Source: Bacteroidota bacterium
Lineage (GTDB): Bacteria > Bacteroidota > Bacteroidia > Chitinophagales > Saprospiraceae
Direction of reading: 5' to 3'
Length of the DNA: 33,422 nucleotides
NCBI GenBank assembly: GCA_029781095.1
Contig: JAKOXM010000022.1
Location: 1 to 33,422 of the forward strand
Shown: piece by piece, positions 24,901 to 33,023 of the stretch
Numbering within the stretch: the stretch's first letter is position 1
How the letters are laid out: each line of letters begins with the position of its first letter
The notes under the pieces: model-generated
Databases searched by the model: none
Seen by the model: only the letters and a program-made list of their open reading frames with translations
Told to the model about the DNA's origin: nothing
Translations under genes and position numbers: made by a program

Positions 24901-26001
24901 ATACCGGTGGACCTGAGCGGCATTCAGAGCCCCGGCCTTACCTTCCAGGTGGCGCATGCGCAAAGAGACAGTCTCATCGAAAGGTTGCGCGTCGAAGTGT
25001 ACCCGGCCTGTAATCTTTCGGCGCAACCCGTTGTTATTTGGCAAAAAAAAGACCCCGAACTGAGTACAACGGAAAAATCCGGGTTCTCTTTTATTCCCAA
25101 TGAAGCCATCGACTGGCGTACGGAAGCCGTGAGCCTGAATCAGTTCGCCGGACAAAAAATAATCATTCGTTTCGTCGGGACGAATGATGCGGGTAACAAT
25201 ATATATGTGGACAATATCGGCATTGCAAAATACGACCTGAGCCAGCCTTCGGCGGAATTTACAACTTCAGCAGACTCGATTTGCCTTGCAGACAGCGTGA
25301 GCGTCGTCGCCACGCCAACCGGCGGAAACTTTACCAATTATGACTGGTTTTTCGGCATTACGGCGCAGCCGCCAAGCGCCGTCGGGCCGGGTCCCCACGA
25401 AGTCAGGTTTCTGACAGCCGGCAATAAATCCGCCCGGTTGATCGCCTCCAATACCGTTGGTTCGGATACGCTGGTCAGGTTTATACAGGTAGCCAATGAC
25501 CCCTCGGCAAATTTTAGCGTTCAGCCGGGCGGGCTTCAGGTTGCCTTTATCAACAGCAGCCTTCACGCAAAATCGTATCAGTGGCATTTTGGTGATGGCG
25601 AAACCAGCACCGAGACCAGCCCTGTGCACGTGTATGCTGCTCCGGGGACTTACAGCGCAAAGCTCACGGCGTCGAACGATTGTGCGGCAGCGTCCAAATC
25701 AATTGCCTTCACCGTCACGACTACCGCTACCGGGACGCCGGGTAATGAAGCGTCAGAGGTAAAGGTCCTGCCCAATCCGACGGGAGGCGATTTTCGGGTA
25801 GTTTTTGAAAGCAGGGGTGGTAATGCGCTGAAAATCAGCCTTTCAGATATGCAGGGGAAATCAATACGGATACTCGATTTGCATACATTGCCGGGGGCCA
25901 ATGTCGTGCCGTTTGAAGGTCTGCAACTTCCGGCAGGACTTTATCAGGTGCAGGTACAATCGGAAACAGGAATGCTGAACATACCGCTGGTCGTGCAATA
26001 A
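21925..26001 (+). CDS. Secreted S8 (subtilisin-like) protease with adhesin, PKD and T9SS domains
   Basis: From ATG 21925 the protein has 1358 residues and begins with a signal peptide (MKFCYALLLALACCSPIIAQ). An upstream in-frame ATG at 21790 lacks one. A prodomain-like region is followed by the S8 catalytic domain: Asp241 (VLVRDDG), His267 (NHGDGVAGILGG), oxyanion Asn in FSAGNSNN and Ser438 (GTSASAPGIAG). Downstream are a beta-sandwich P-type region, a fibronectin-III-like segment (SMTISWNPAKDT), a cleaved-adhesin/MAM-like jelly roll (ITENFDGFDFPPFGWRVP to NNIYVDNIGIAKYD), a PKD domain (YQWHFGDGETSTETSPVHVY) and a type A T9SS sorting domain (VKVLPNPTGGDFRVVF to LPAGLYQVQVQSETG). It probably degrades extracellular protein. 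Its stop is 10 bp from the convergent lolA stop. Confidence 0.93.
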   Translation: MKFCYALLLALACCSPIIAQQACPVQFNFGTEFFAENFSELRQSFSAAPEEVVDSYVVRYLQCYHIPGSEARALLEKEGVRFLGYIHYGAYLIAFPEDFDIKRLDLLEPRSLVTVNPLWKITQNLREQPFGEWAVHGNMIDVNLQVYPFLTITRGADLCRQNGLVILTEGTQNGFLQIRIHKDSLYAVAALPWVQTLELASPPGEPEDTRSRALHRSNTIDNAHPSGLKFDGAGVNVLVRDDGPLGPHIDFQGRLHNQTEFGADGNHGDGVAGILGGAGNQDPSVRGMAAGADIFAIRYTPEFQDQTLALHLDNNVTITNTSYSNGCNVGYTLATQTVDQQLYEYPALMHVFSAGNSNNISNCLSYGAGNQWGNITGGHKMAKNAIVAANITPDATLVSSSSRGPAYDGRIKPDISANGNDQESTDIDNSYITFGGTSASAPGIAGVLAQLTQAYKVQHNGEQPNATLLKAVLLNTANDLGNKGPDFKFGWGHVNTWRAYRLLEQNNLVENQIDHGNQASHLVQIPEGVRQARLMICWADPPSSVNASKSLLNDLDIRVIAPNGTPYLPWKPDPTPNPAILDAPAGKGRDSLNNLEQVAIDDPASGTYTVLVTGAEVPFGPQRYFLVWEFLSDDVKLTYPVGGEGFVPGEIERLHWDAFGNQGIFSLRYSVDDGFSWQQIADVAGDRRMFDWQVPDVVSGRIRVMIQRNLSSSSTEFPLSISPVPENIQVEKVCPHSMTISWNPAKDTLPSDVYLLGNKYMEIVGSTASNTYTFPIQNGGLEKWVSVRARNNNGLAGRRAPAIRWPGELKNCKQQDDLGVRDLLSPDGMPAFSCAPFAIPVTVQLYNEGFNAISGAVLQYRVNDQPIVSQPVPNLAPGATLKFTFQTPVYVDANEQINLKVWSTYAPEDAFFNDTLYRSFPAVAVPAKGYITENFDGFDFPPFGWRVPPPDGTITWLKTSQNVTGADGLPTRALVLYSFYYFGIGEQDYFDMIPVDLSGIQSPGLTFQVAHAQRDSLIERLRVEVYPACNLSAQPVVIWQKKDPELSTTEKSGFSFIPNEAIDWRTEAVSLNQFAGQKIIIRFVGTNDAGNNIYVDNIGIAKYDLSQPSAEFTTSADSICLADSVSVVATPTGGNFTNYDWFFGITAQPPSAVGPGPHEVRFLTAGNKSARLIASNTVGSDTLVRFIQVANDPSANFSVQPGGLQVAFINSSLHAKSYQWHFGDGETSTETSPVHVYAAPGTYSAKLTASNDCAAASKSIAFTVTTTATGTPGNEASEVKVLPNPTGGDFRVVFESRGGNALKISLSDMQGKSIRILDLHTLPGANVVPFEGLQLPAGLYQVQVQSETGMLNIPLVVQ

Positions 26002-26011
26002 AACGACTGGA

Positions 26012-26692
26012 TCAGAGGCGCAGGTCTTCCACTTTCACACCCGGATATTTTTTGGTATCGAACGTGAATTGGTCGGCGGCAAATTGTTTATTGGGCGTCA
26101 GTTTATTGATACTGAACGTGTAACGCGATCCGTCCTTCCCGAAGGCCTTTACGCTTTGTATGGCGCCGGCTTTTTCGTCGATGCTTACCCGGAGTTTGGA
26201 ATATTCCGAGTTTTTATCGGTCGGTTTGAATTCGATCTGGGTGAGCAGTTTGCCGTTTTCGGTCGTTTTTTCGGTAATGGAATACAGGTAATCGCCTTTC
26301 TGATAGCGTTTCAGCAAATCCTTTGGCGTCAGGAACCCGTTTTCCGTATCGGCAGGGTCGGCGTCATTGATTTGTACTTCGTTGTTTTTTTTCAGGTATA
26401 CCCAGGTCGTTTTGCCGTCGCTGACGATTACCTGCTGATCCATATCGAGGCGGAATTTTTTGTCAGCCTGGGCGATCGTACCTTTTTGCACGTCTTTGTC
26501 CTGACCGGGCACTTCGATGTTGAGTGAAAAGGTAGCCTCGAGCGTTTTATAACCTTCATATTTCTTTCGGATCTTGTCGAGAACCTTCTTCGCTTCGGGG
26601 TCGCTTTTTTCAGGGGGCGCCGGCGCAGGTGCCTGAGCCGTCAGTGCGTTGAAGTAAAAAAGAGTGATCAGGGCGAACAATAGTTTTTTCAT
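26012..26692 (-). CDS. lolA: LolA-like outer-membrane lipoprotein carrier protein
   Basis: From ATG 26692 (followed by signal peptide MKKLLFALITLFYFNALTAQ; the frame is open further upstream to 26803 without a leader) the protein has 226 residues. It shows the LolA-fold beta-barrel pattern: VLDKIRKKYEGYKTLEATFS, KGTIAQADKKFRLDMDQQVI, VSDGKTTWVYLKKNNEV, and YTFSINKLTPNKQFAADQFT near the end. It shuttles lipoproteins through the periplasm to the outer membrane. A Pro/Ala-rich linker (APAPAPPEKSDP) precedes the domain. It is divergent from rnr. Confidence 0.87.
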   Translation of the reverse strand: MKKLLFALITLFYFNALTAQAPAPAPPEKSDPEAKKVLDKIRKKYEGYKTLEATFSLNIEVPGQDKDVQKGTIAQADKKFRLDMDQQVIVSDGKTTWVYLKKNNEVQINDADPADTENGFLTPKDLLKRYQKGDYLYSITEKTTENGKLLTQIEFKPTDKNSEYSKLRVSIDEKAGAIQSVKAFGKDGSRYTFSINKLTPNKQFAADQFTFDTKKYPGVKVEDLRL

Positions 26693-26948
26693 CGTTTGTC
26701 TTGTTATCATGCACAAAGAAACGGAGAATCGTGGGCTTGAGTTGTTGCCGGACTGGTTAAAGATTACTAAAGGCCGCGTAGATTTCGGGTGTAATTGCTG
26801 CAACTTTTTGCCCCTGCGCGCGGTTTTAATGCAGTCATTTACAAATTGACTATTTATTTAACTCAAACTAATTTTTTCATTTTCAATCGCTTAATCCGTG
26901 AAATTTTGATTTCTTTGTTATGAAAATCAAGTTTTCACCAATTTTAAC

Positions 26949-29276
26949 ATGACCAAAAAGAAAAAAAGCGGCGGCAAAAAGTTGAGCGCCCAAAACCTCC
27001 AGATAGAGATACTGAAATTCCTGCTCACCCACTCTCAAAAGAGATTCTCCCCTCGCCAGATTACCGACCAGCTCCGGATTATTAACAATAAAGACTCGGC
27101 GGAATACGCCTTGAGCCAACTGGTACTGGCCGGCTCCGTGGCAGAATATGCGGAAAATAAATTTGGAATCGCCCTGCACAAACTGACGACCGACGACAAG
27201 GGGCCGGAAGAAACAAAAACCATCGATAAACCGGCAGGCAAGCAAAAGCCGGATCGTGAGGCCGGTGCGGCATCTCCGAAATTCGGCGGACGGGCTGTCG
27301 AACGCCCGTCGACACAACGTAAATTTATAGAAGGCCGCGTGGATATGACGCGTACCGGCGCCGCCTATATCATCAGCGAATTACAGGATACCGATATTTA
27401 TGTACCGCCGAAGTATGTCAACGGTGCCCTGAACGGCGATACCGTCAGGGTGCTTTTGTTTCCCGCTCCTCCGCGTCGCAAAGGCGGACAACAGATGCGG
27501 AAACCGGAGGGCGAGATCGTGGCCGTTTTAAAACGCGCCAATGAATTTTTTATCGGGACCCTGCGCAAGGGCCGCAAATACGCCATGTTTCTGCCCGACA
27601 ACCCCAATATGCCGGTGGATATTTACATCCCGCCGGAAGCCTGCGGCGATGCCCGTGATGGCGATAAAGTAGTGGTCCGGGTTACGGACTGGCAGGAAGG
27701 CAAGGGGCGCGTACCGATCGGAAAAGTAACCCAGACGCTTGGAGAGATCGGCGGAAACGACTTCGAGATGAAAAAAATCCTGATCAACCAGGGTTTTGAA
27801 CTGTCACATTCCGAAGAAGCGGAAGCGGAAGCCGCGCGAATTCCCGAGAATATATCGGCACAGGAAATCGCCCGTCGTCGCGATTTCCGCGATACGCTCA
27901 CTTTCACCATCGACCCTGAAGATGCCAAGGATTTCGATGACGCCCTGAGTATCCGGAACCTGGAAAACGGGAGTACGGAGATCGGCGTCCACATCGCCGA
28001 CGTAACGCATTACCTGAAGCCCGACTCCAATCTCGACACGGAGGCTTACAAGCGCAGCACTTCGGTCTACCTCGTCGATCGCGTGAATCCCATGCTGCCC
28101 GAAAAACTTTCCAACAATCTGTGCTCGCTGGTGCCGCACCAGGACAGGCTTACCTTTTCAGCCGTTTTTGTATTTGATCCAAAGGGCAAAATAACAGGGC
28201 GATGGTTTGGTAAAACGGTAATTCACTCGGATAAGCGATTCTCTTACGAAGAAGCCCAGACCATCCTCGACGGCAAACCCGACGAAGGATTGCTGCAACT
28301 GACCATTTTCCCGGAATTGGATGCGGGTCTGAAAACGCTTGCCCGATTAGCCAGGCAAATGCGGAAAGAGCGCGAGAAAAACGGGGCCATCGGATTCGAG
28401 ACCGAAGAAGTCCGGTTTCGCCTCGATGCGGACGGTACACCCATCGAAGCATTTGTCAAGGAGCGCAAGGAAGCGCACATGCTCATTGAAGATTTCATGC
28501 TTCTGGCAAACAAGGAAGTAGCGCTTTACATCGATAAAAAAGGCGAAAACCAGCAGGAAATCCCTTATATCTACCGGGTTCACGACCTGCCGGATATGGC
28601 GAAAGTGGCCGAATTCTCGCGTTTTGCCGCCGAAATGGGCTATCCGCTGAAAACGGATACCCCCAGACAACTGGCAAAATCACTCAACGATCTGATGCAC
28701 GCCGCCCAGAAAAACGAGCGGTTGAAACTTCTCGAACCGCTGGCCATTCGAACGATGGCGAAGGCGGTTTACTCTACCAACAACATTGGCCACTACGGGT
28801 TGGGATTCACCCATTATACCCACTTTACCTCGCCGATACGCCGTTATTCGGACGTGCTGGCGCACCGCCTGCTGGAGCGAAATCTCGATGGCAAGGTCTA
28901 CCGGGTGGACAAAAGCAAACTGGAGGAACAGTGTAAACATATCAGCATTCAGGAGAAAAAAGCCGCCGATGCCGAGCGCGAAAGCGTCAAATACAAACAG
29001 GCGGAATTCATGCGCCGCCACATCGGCGAAGAATTCGAGGGTATTATCAGCGGGATGATCGACCGCGGTTTTTTTGTCGCCCTTTCCGACTCCAAAGCGG
29101 AAGGGCTGGTCGAATTCAAGTACCTCGACGATGCGTACGTGGTGGAAGAAGGCAATCTCCGGGCGACGGGGCGCCGCTACAAACGCCAGATCAAGATGGG
29201 CGACCACGTGCGCGTGCGCGTGGTGGCTGTTGATTTGCAGCGCCGGCAGATCGAAATGGAACTGGCTGGCAGTTGA
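26949..29276 (+). CDS. rnr: Ribonuclease R
   Basis: This 775-residue processive 3'-5' exoribonuclease of the RNB (RNase II) family degrades structured RNA. It has a lysine-rich N-terminus (MTKKKKSGGKKLSAQNLQIE), a winged-helix region (about 17-75), cold-shock domains (about 128-270; RTGAAYIISELQDTDIYVPP), and the catalytic RNB domain (about 310-640) with the acidic metal-binding cluster DPEDAKDFDDALS at about 321 and HIADVTHYLKPDS, YGLGFTHYTHFTSPIRRYSD. A C-terminal S1 domain follows (about 690-772; FEGIISGMIDRGFFVALSDS). The order matches RNase R rather than RNase II. Confidence 0.96.
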   Translation: MTKKKKSGGKKLSAQNLQIEILKFLLTHSQKRFSPRQITDQLRIINNKDSAEYALSQLVLAGSVAEYAENKFGIALHKLTTDDKGPEETKTIDKPAGKQKPDREAGAASPKFGGRAVERPSTQRKFIEGRVDMTRTGAAYIISELQDTDIYVPPKYVNGALNGDTVRVLLFPAPPRRKGGQQMRKPEGEIVAVLKRANEFFIGTLRKGRKYAMFLPDNPNMPVDIYIPPEACGDARDGDKVVVRVTDWQEGKGRVPIGKVTQTLGEIGGNDFEMKKILINQGFELSHSEEAEAEAARIPENISAQEIARRRDFRDTLTFTIDPEDAKDFDDALSIRNLENGSTEIGVHIADVTHYLKPDSNLDTEAYKRSTSVYLVDRVNPMLPEKLSNNLCSLVPHQDRLTFSAVFVFDPKGKITGRWFGKTVIHSDKRFSYEEAQTILDGKPDEGLLQLTIFPELDAGLKTLARLARQMRKEREKNGAIGFETEEVRFRLDADGTPIEAFVKERKEAHMLIEDFMLLANKEVALYIDKKGENQQEIPYIYRVHDLPDMAKVAEFSRFAAEMGYPLKTDTPRQLAKSLNDLMHAAQKNERLKLLEPLAIRTMAKAVYSTNNIGHYGLGFTHYTHFTSPIRRYSDVLAHRLLERNLDGKVYRVDKSKLEEQCKHISIQEKKAADAERESVKYKQAEFMRRHIGEEFEGIISGMIDRGFFVALSDSKAEGLVEFKYLDDAYVVEEGNLRATGRRYKRQIKMGDHVRVRVVAVDLQRRQIEMELAGS

Positions 29277-29293
29277 TCTGTCATAAAAAAACA

Positions 29294-29326
29294 ACCCCGC
29301 GCCCCGATGATTCGGGAACGCGGGGT
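29294..29326. terminator. Bidirectional terminator between rnr and the Lys-rich gene
   Basis: A hairpin with outer stem ACCCCGCG / CGCGGGGT and inner stem CCCGA / TCGGG lies 18 bp after the rnr stop. An A-run to its left (AAAAAAACAA) becomes a T-tract on the minus strand, so it terminates the convergent Lys-rich gene well. The plus-strand T-tract is weak. Confidence 0.75.
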
Positions 29327-29357
29327 ATTGTTCTCATGGTATGTCAGGTTTCCGGAA

Positions 29358-29864
29358 TTATTTCTGGTTGCCGCCCTCTGTAGTTGTCGGCTTGGGCTTG
29401 GCGTCTTTCTGATTTTTTATGCCGCCGGTCTGCGGTTTTTGATTCGGGGCAGGAGTCCGGGTCGGTTCCGCTTTCCCACTCTGTCCACTTTTTCCCCCTT
29501 GTCCTGTTTTGTCTCCGTGCTCGTGGTGCTCCCCGTGTTCTGATTCATTGTGTTCCTTATCTTCTGATTTTCCTTTTTCCCCGTCGCCTTTCGCTTTATC
29601 TTTCTTCTTGCCGTTTTTGCTTTTCGATTTACCGCTTTTGCCTTTGGTTTTGCTCTTTTCACCTTTCTCCATTTGGTCTTTTTCGCCACCTTTGCCTTTG
29701 CCGCTATAGGCAGCGCCGTTTGATTTTTCTTCTGCGTGCCGGTTTTTTTCCATTTTATCTTTGGCGGGCGGTGTTGTTTGCGTAGGTTGGGCCCCTGATT
29801 GTGCCCAGGCACTTGCAAAAGTGACCATGGCAAATGCGATAGTTAACAGGATTGCTTTTTTCAT
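29358..29864 (-). CDS. Exported lysine/glycine-rich disordered protein
   Basis: This 168-residue protein starts with a clear signal peptide (MKKAILLTIAFAMVTFASAWAQ). The rest is low-complexity and predicted disordered: K, G, E, S and D dominate (SGKGKGGEKDQMEKGEKS, KGKSGKSKSKNGKKKDKAKG), with a His/Glu patch (HNESEHGEHHEHGDK) and a Pro/Thr/Gln tail. There is no Cys, no membrane anchor and no T9SS tail, so it is probably periplasmic. The function is unknown; binding to anionic polymers or metals is a guess from composition. The signal peptide, terminator and open frame support a real gene. Confidence 0.75.
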   Translation of the reverse strand: MKKAILLTIAFAMVTFASAWAQSGAQPTQTTPPAKDKMEKNRHAEEKSNGAAYSGKGKGGEKDQMEKGEKSKTKGKSGKSKSKNGKKKDKAKGDGEKGKSEDKEHNESEHGEHHEHGDKTGQGGKSGQSGKAEPTRTPAPNQKPQTGGIKNQKDAKPKPTTTEGGNQK

Positions 29865-29991
29865 GTGAATTGATGTTTAGTGGAAGTGATGTTATAAAGA
29901 ACGTATAAACACGTACAGGTCACGCTAAAAACGGGACCGTTTGTAATACATTAAGACATTTGTTCAATTTAACATTAAAGAACAAACCAGG

Positions 29992-31260
29992 ATGACAGAT
30001 CGCCGCAGTTTTATCCGCCGGACGGCAGCCATGCTCGGCAGTATTGCCTTGCATCAAAACTTTGCAGAAGCGTTTTCACTTTCCGAAAAGCCAAAGTCCT
30101 TTATTCCGGGGCCCACGCACCCCGAAGACGACTTCTGGCGGCAAATCCGCGCCGCTTATGCAGCCAGTCCCAATGTCATTAATTTGAATAACGGCGGGGT
30201 CAGCCCTTCCCCCCGCGCAACCATGGACGCGCTGGATTACTACAACCGCCTGTGCGGCGAGGCTCCGTCCTATTACATGTGGCGCATCCTCGACGAAGAT
30301 CGCGAGCCCCTGCGGTACAACCTTGCGGCCCTGGCAGGGGTGAGTACCGACGAGATCGCGATCAACCGCAATTCGACCGAAGCGCTCAATACCATTATTT
30401 TCGGACTGAGTCTCAAGGCCGGTGATGAGGTGGTGTTGTCAAAATACGATTATCCCAATATGATCAACGCCTGGAAACAGCGCGAAAAACGGGATGGCAT
30501 ACGGCTCGTATGGGTGGATCTGGAGCTGCCGTCCGAAGATGAAAATTATTTGACGAACGCCTTCGCATCAAAATTCTCGGAAAAAACCCGTGTGGTGCAT
30601 CTCACCCACGTCATCAACTGGAACGGCCAGATATTGCCGGTCCGCAAGATCGCCGACCAGGCGCACAAGCGTGGCATCGAAGTGCTGGTGGATGGCGCGC
30701 ATTCCTTTGCCTTGCTTGATTACAAAATCCCGGATCTCGGTTGCGATTACTGGGGCACAAGTCTCCACAAATGGCTGTGCGGTCCCTTCGGCAGCGGCCT
30801 CATGTACATCAAAAAGGAAAAAATACCCGGCGTATGGCCGCTGCTTTCCAACGACCACCCGGACGGGGAAAATATCCGCAAGTTCGAATCGCTCGGCACC
30901 AGGAGTTTTCCCATCGAAATGGCGATCGGCTATTCGCTCGACCTCCACAATTTTATCGGCACCAAACGCAAACAGGAGCGGCTGTTCTACCTGAAAAACT
31001 ACTGGATGGAGCAGGTGCGTGACATCCCCGGCATTAATATATATACCTCCATGCACCCTGATTATGGCTGTGCCATCGGTAATTTCGGTTTTGAAGGGAA
31101 AAAAGCGGCGGAACTTTCGGGCCGGCTTTTTACCGAATGGAAAATTCATACCACCTCCATCGATTGGGAAAAAGTCAACGGTGTGCGTGTTACGCCTAAT
31201 GTGTACACGACCACTGAAGAACTTGACAAACTGGTGATGGCGATACGGAAAATGGCATGA
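29992..31260 (+). CDS. Tat-exported class V aminotransferase-fold PLP enzyme
   Basis: This 422-residue protein begins with a twin-arginine leader (DRRSFIRRTAAMLGSIAL), so it is probably folded with its cofactor and exported to the periplasm. The body is an aminotransferase class V fold: INLNNGGVSPSPRATMDALD, EIAINRNSTEALNTIIFGLS, VLVDGAHSFALLDYKIPDLG (the Asp contacts the PLP ring nitrogen) and PLP Lys260 in YWGTSLHKWLCGPFGSG. It resembles the isopenicillin N epimerase-like / cysteine desulfurase-related group. The substrate is unknown. It is a single gene; the next gene has its own promoter. Confidence 0.88.
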   Translation: MTDRRSFIRRTAAMLGSIALHQNFAEAFSLSEKPKSFIPGPTHPEDDFWRQIRAAYAASPNVINLNNGGVSPSPRATMDALDYYNRLCGEAPSYYMWRILDEDREPLRYNLAALAGVSTDEIAINRNSTEALNTIIFGLSLKAGDEVVLSKYDYPNMINAWKQREKRDGIRLVWVDLELPSEDENYLTNAFASKFSEKTRVVHLTHVINWNGQILPVRKIADQAHKRGIEVLVDGAHSFALLDYKIPDLGCDYWGTSLHKWLCGPFGSGLMYIKKEKIPGVWPLLSNDHPDGENIRKFESLGTRSFPIEMAIGYSLDLHNFIGTKRKQERLFYLKNYWMEQVRDIPGINIYTSMHPDYGCAIGNFGFEGKKAAELSGRLFTEWKIHTTSIDWEKVNGVRVTPNVYTTTEELDKLVMAIRKMA

Positions 31261-31263
31261 CAA

Positions 31264-31306
31264 GGTTTCGGGCTGGCGGGTTTCGGATTGACGGGTTTCA
31301 GGTTTC
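31264..31306 (+). repeat. Degenerate GGGTTTCGG-type repeats
   Basis: Four imperfect copies of a GGTTTC core (GGTTTCGGGCTGGC, GGGTTTCGGATTGAC, GGGTTTCA, GGTTTCATGG) lie between the class V enzyme and the next gene. The -33 box of the downstream promoter falls inside the tract. Confidence 0.6.
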
Positions 31307-31320
31307 ATGGATTATCTTTG
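31288..31320 (+). promoter_or_regulatory. Promoter of the enoyl-CoA hydratase gene
   Basis: TTG (31288-31290), 22 bp of spacing and TATCTTTG (31313-31320) fit the Bacteroidota consensus, 57 bp before the ATG at 31378. This argues against the longer in-frame start at 31288, which is the -33 element itself. Confidence 0.65.
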
Positions 31321-31377
31321 CGCGTCGAAACAGATTTTTATCGAAATCCGTCACCAGTTAACCCGAAACGTCTTGCA

Positions 31378-32154
31378 ATGCAACATATCCTGTTTTCTAT
31401 TGAAAATTCGGTTGCCCGGATCACTTTCTACCGCCCGCAGGTATTCAACTCGATGAACGCAGCCATGCGGGAGGAGTTTCTGGGGGCACTGGCGACCTGT
31501 GAAAAAGACAACGCCATCCGGGCCGTTTACATAACCGGCTCCGGGAAAGCCTTTTGCGCAGGTGAAGACTTGCAGGAGGTCACCGATCCGAACGGACCAT
31601 CTCTCACAGAGATCATCTCTACAGGTTACAATCCCATCGTACTGGCAATCAGGAACCTCGAAAAGCCGGTAGTTTGTGCTGTAAACGGCGTTGCGGCCGG
31701 CGCCGGGGCCAACATTGCACTTGCCTGCGATATCACAGTGGCAACGGCTTCGGCTTCCTTCACGCAGGCATTCTCCAAAATCGGTCTGATACCCGACTCC
31801 GGCGGTACCTGGACGCTGCCGCGCCTCGTGGGCATGCAACGTGCAGCAGCGCTCATGATGTTGTCGGATAAAATTTCCGCGCAGGATGCCGCGGCAATGG
31901 GGATGATCTGGAAAGTATTTCCCGACGAGACCTTTGAAGTGGAAAGCCTCCGGATTGCCGAAACCCTCGCCGGGATGCCGACAAAAGGACTGGCTTATAC
32001 CAAGCAGGCGCTCAACAGTACCTTTGGCAATGATTTTGCTGCCCAACTCGCCGTCGAAGACCGGCTCCAGACGGCTGCGGGCCAGACGCACGACTACCGG
32101 GAAGGTGTTGCGGCGTTTCTGGAAAAACGAAAGCCCGTTTTCAAAGGTATTTGA
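31378..32154 (+). CDS. Enoyl-CoA hydratase/isomerase family protein (PaaG-like)
   Basis: This 258-residue crotonase-fold enzyme has the CoA-binding and oxyanion-hole motifs GKAFCAGEDLQEV and VNGVAAGAGANIALACDITV, followed by FSKIGLIPDSGGTWTLPRLV. In this family acidic residues near GLIPDSGG act in catalysis; here Asp is in the position typical of PaaG-type isomerases, where many hydratases have Glu (GxxPExGG). This suggests 2-(1,2-epoxyphenyl)acetyl-CoA isomerase or a related enoyl-CoA isomerase. No phenylacetate-degradation genes are nearby, so the substrate stays open. Confidence 0.85.
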   Translation: MQHILFSIENSVARITFYRPQVFNSMNAAMREEFLGALATCEKDNAIRAVYITGSGKAFCAGEDLQEVTDPNGPSLTEIISTGYNPIVLAIRNLEKPVVCAVNGVAAGAGANIALACDITVATASASFTQAFSKIGLIPDSGGTWTLPRLVGMQRAAALMMLSDKISAQDAAAMGMIWKVFPDETFEVESLRIAETLAGMPTKGLAYTKQALNSTFGNDFAAQLAVEDRLQTAAGQTHDYREGVAAFLEKRKPVFKGI

Positions 32155-32195
32155 ACACCACCCACCGTACACCGAAATATCGTCTACCGTCCCAC

Positions 32196-33023
32196 ATGTC
32201 CTGGTCGCGAAAATTACTTGTTTTTCCACCCGGTTACGCCGAACGCCGGGAGCAAAACCGCCGAATCTGGTATGTTCTGCTCTTTTCCTTTGTTTTTGCG
32301 CTGGTTGTGAGTCCCTGGCTGCGGTATAAGATGCTCTCGCTGCTCGACTATCCCCTTCACTACAAGGAATACAAACAATTCGGGATCCGGATTCCGCATG
32401 GTTACCGGGTACACGGTATCGATGTAAGCCGGTACCAAAGTAAAGTGGACTGGAGCAGGGTAAAGAAAATGCAGGTGGACGGTATCCGGATCACCTTCGC
32501 CTTTATCAAGGCTACCGAAGGCTCGTGGATGGAAGACCCCCAGTTTGACGACAACTGGGAAAATGCACGCGGCGCGGGCATCATTCGCGGGGCATATCAC
32601 TATTTTTTGCCGAACGTGAGCCCAAAGGACCAGGCGGCAAAATTTGTTAAAACGGTGCGGCTGCGCTCGGGCGACCTCCCGCCGGTCGTAGACGTGGAAG
32701 AGACAAAGGGGATGAACAAGGCCCAGATACAGCGTTACACGAAAGAGTTCCTGGCGTTAATTGAAAAATATTACAAAATCAGGCCTATCCTTTACACCAA
32801 CAAGGATTTTTACAAACGTTTTTTTGCCGATAACGAAGATTTTAAAGGTTATCGTTTCTGGATCGCGCATTATTATGTGACCGATTTCGACATGCCGGAC
32901 GACCAGAAATGGCATTTCTGGCAGCACAGCGACCGGGGTAACGTGAACGGCATCAATGAACAGGTCGATTTCAATGTTTTCAACGGCGACAGTGCGGAAT
33001 TGCGGGCGCTTTGCGTGCCGTAG
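32196..33023 (+). CDS. Membrane-anchored GH25 lysozyme (N-acetylmuramidase)
   Basis: From ATG 32196 (41 bp after the previous stop) the protein has 275 residues. A basic N-terminus and one membrane helix (about 24-43, IWYVLLFSFVFALVVSPWL) anchor it, with the catalytic domain in the periplasm. The glycoside hydrolase family 25 domain begins with VHGIDVSRYQSKVDW (Asp76) and contains PPVVDVEE (Asp166 and Glu168, the catalytic acids), AYHYFLPN and a terminal WQHSDRGNVNGINEQVDFNV. It cleaves the muramic acid-glucosamine bond of peptidoglycan, probably for wall remodelling. It may be co-transcribed with the hydratase gene. Confidence 0.92.
   Translation: MSWSRKLLVFPPGYAERREQNRRIWYVLLFSFVFALVVSPWLRYKMLSLLDYPLHYKEYKQFGIRIPHGYRVHGIDVSRYQSKVDWSRVKKMQVDGIRITFAFIKATEGSWMEDPQFDDNWENARGAGIIRGAYHYFLPNVSPKDQAAKFVKTVRLRSGDLPPVVDVEETKGMNKAQIQRYTKEFLALIEKYYKIRPILYTNKDFYKRFFADNEDFKGYRFWIAHYYVTDFDMPDDQKWHFWQHSDRGNVNGINEQVDFNVFNGDSAELRALCVP

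Noticed and set aside
24055-25155. 366-codon open frame on the minus strand
   Set aside because: It is antisense to the S8 protease downstream domains and shows arbitrary composition rich in Arg and Cys.
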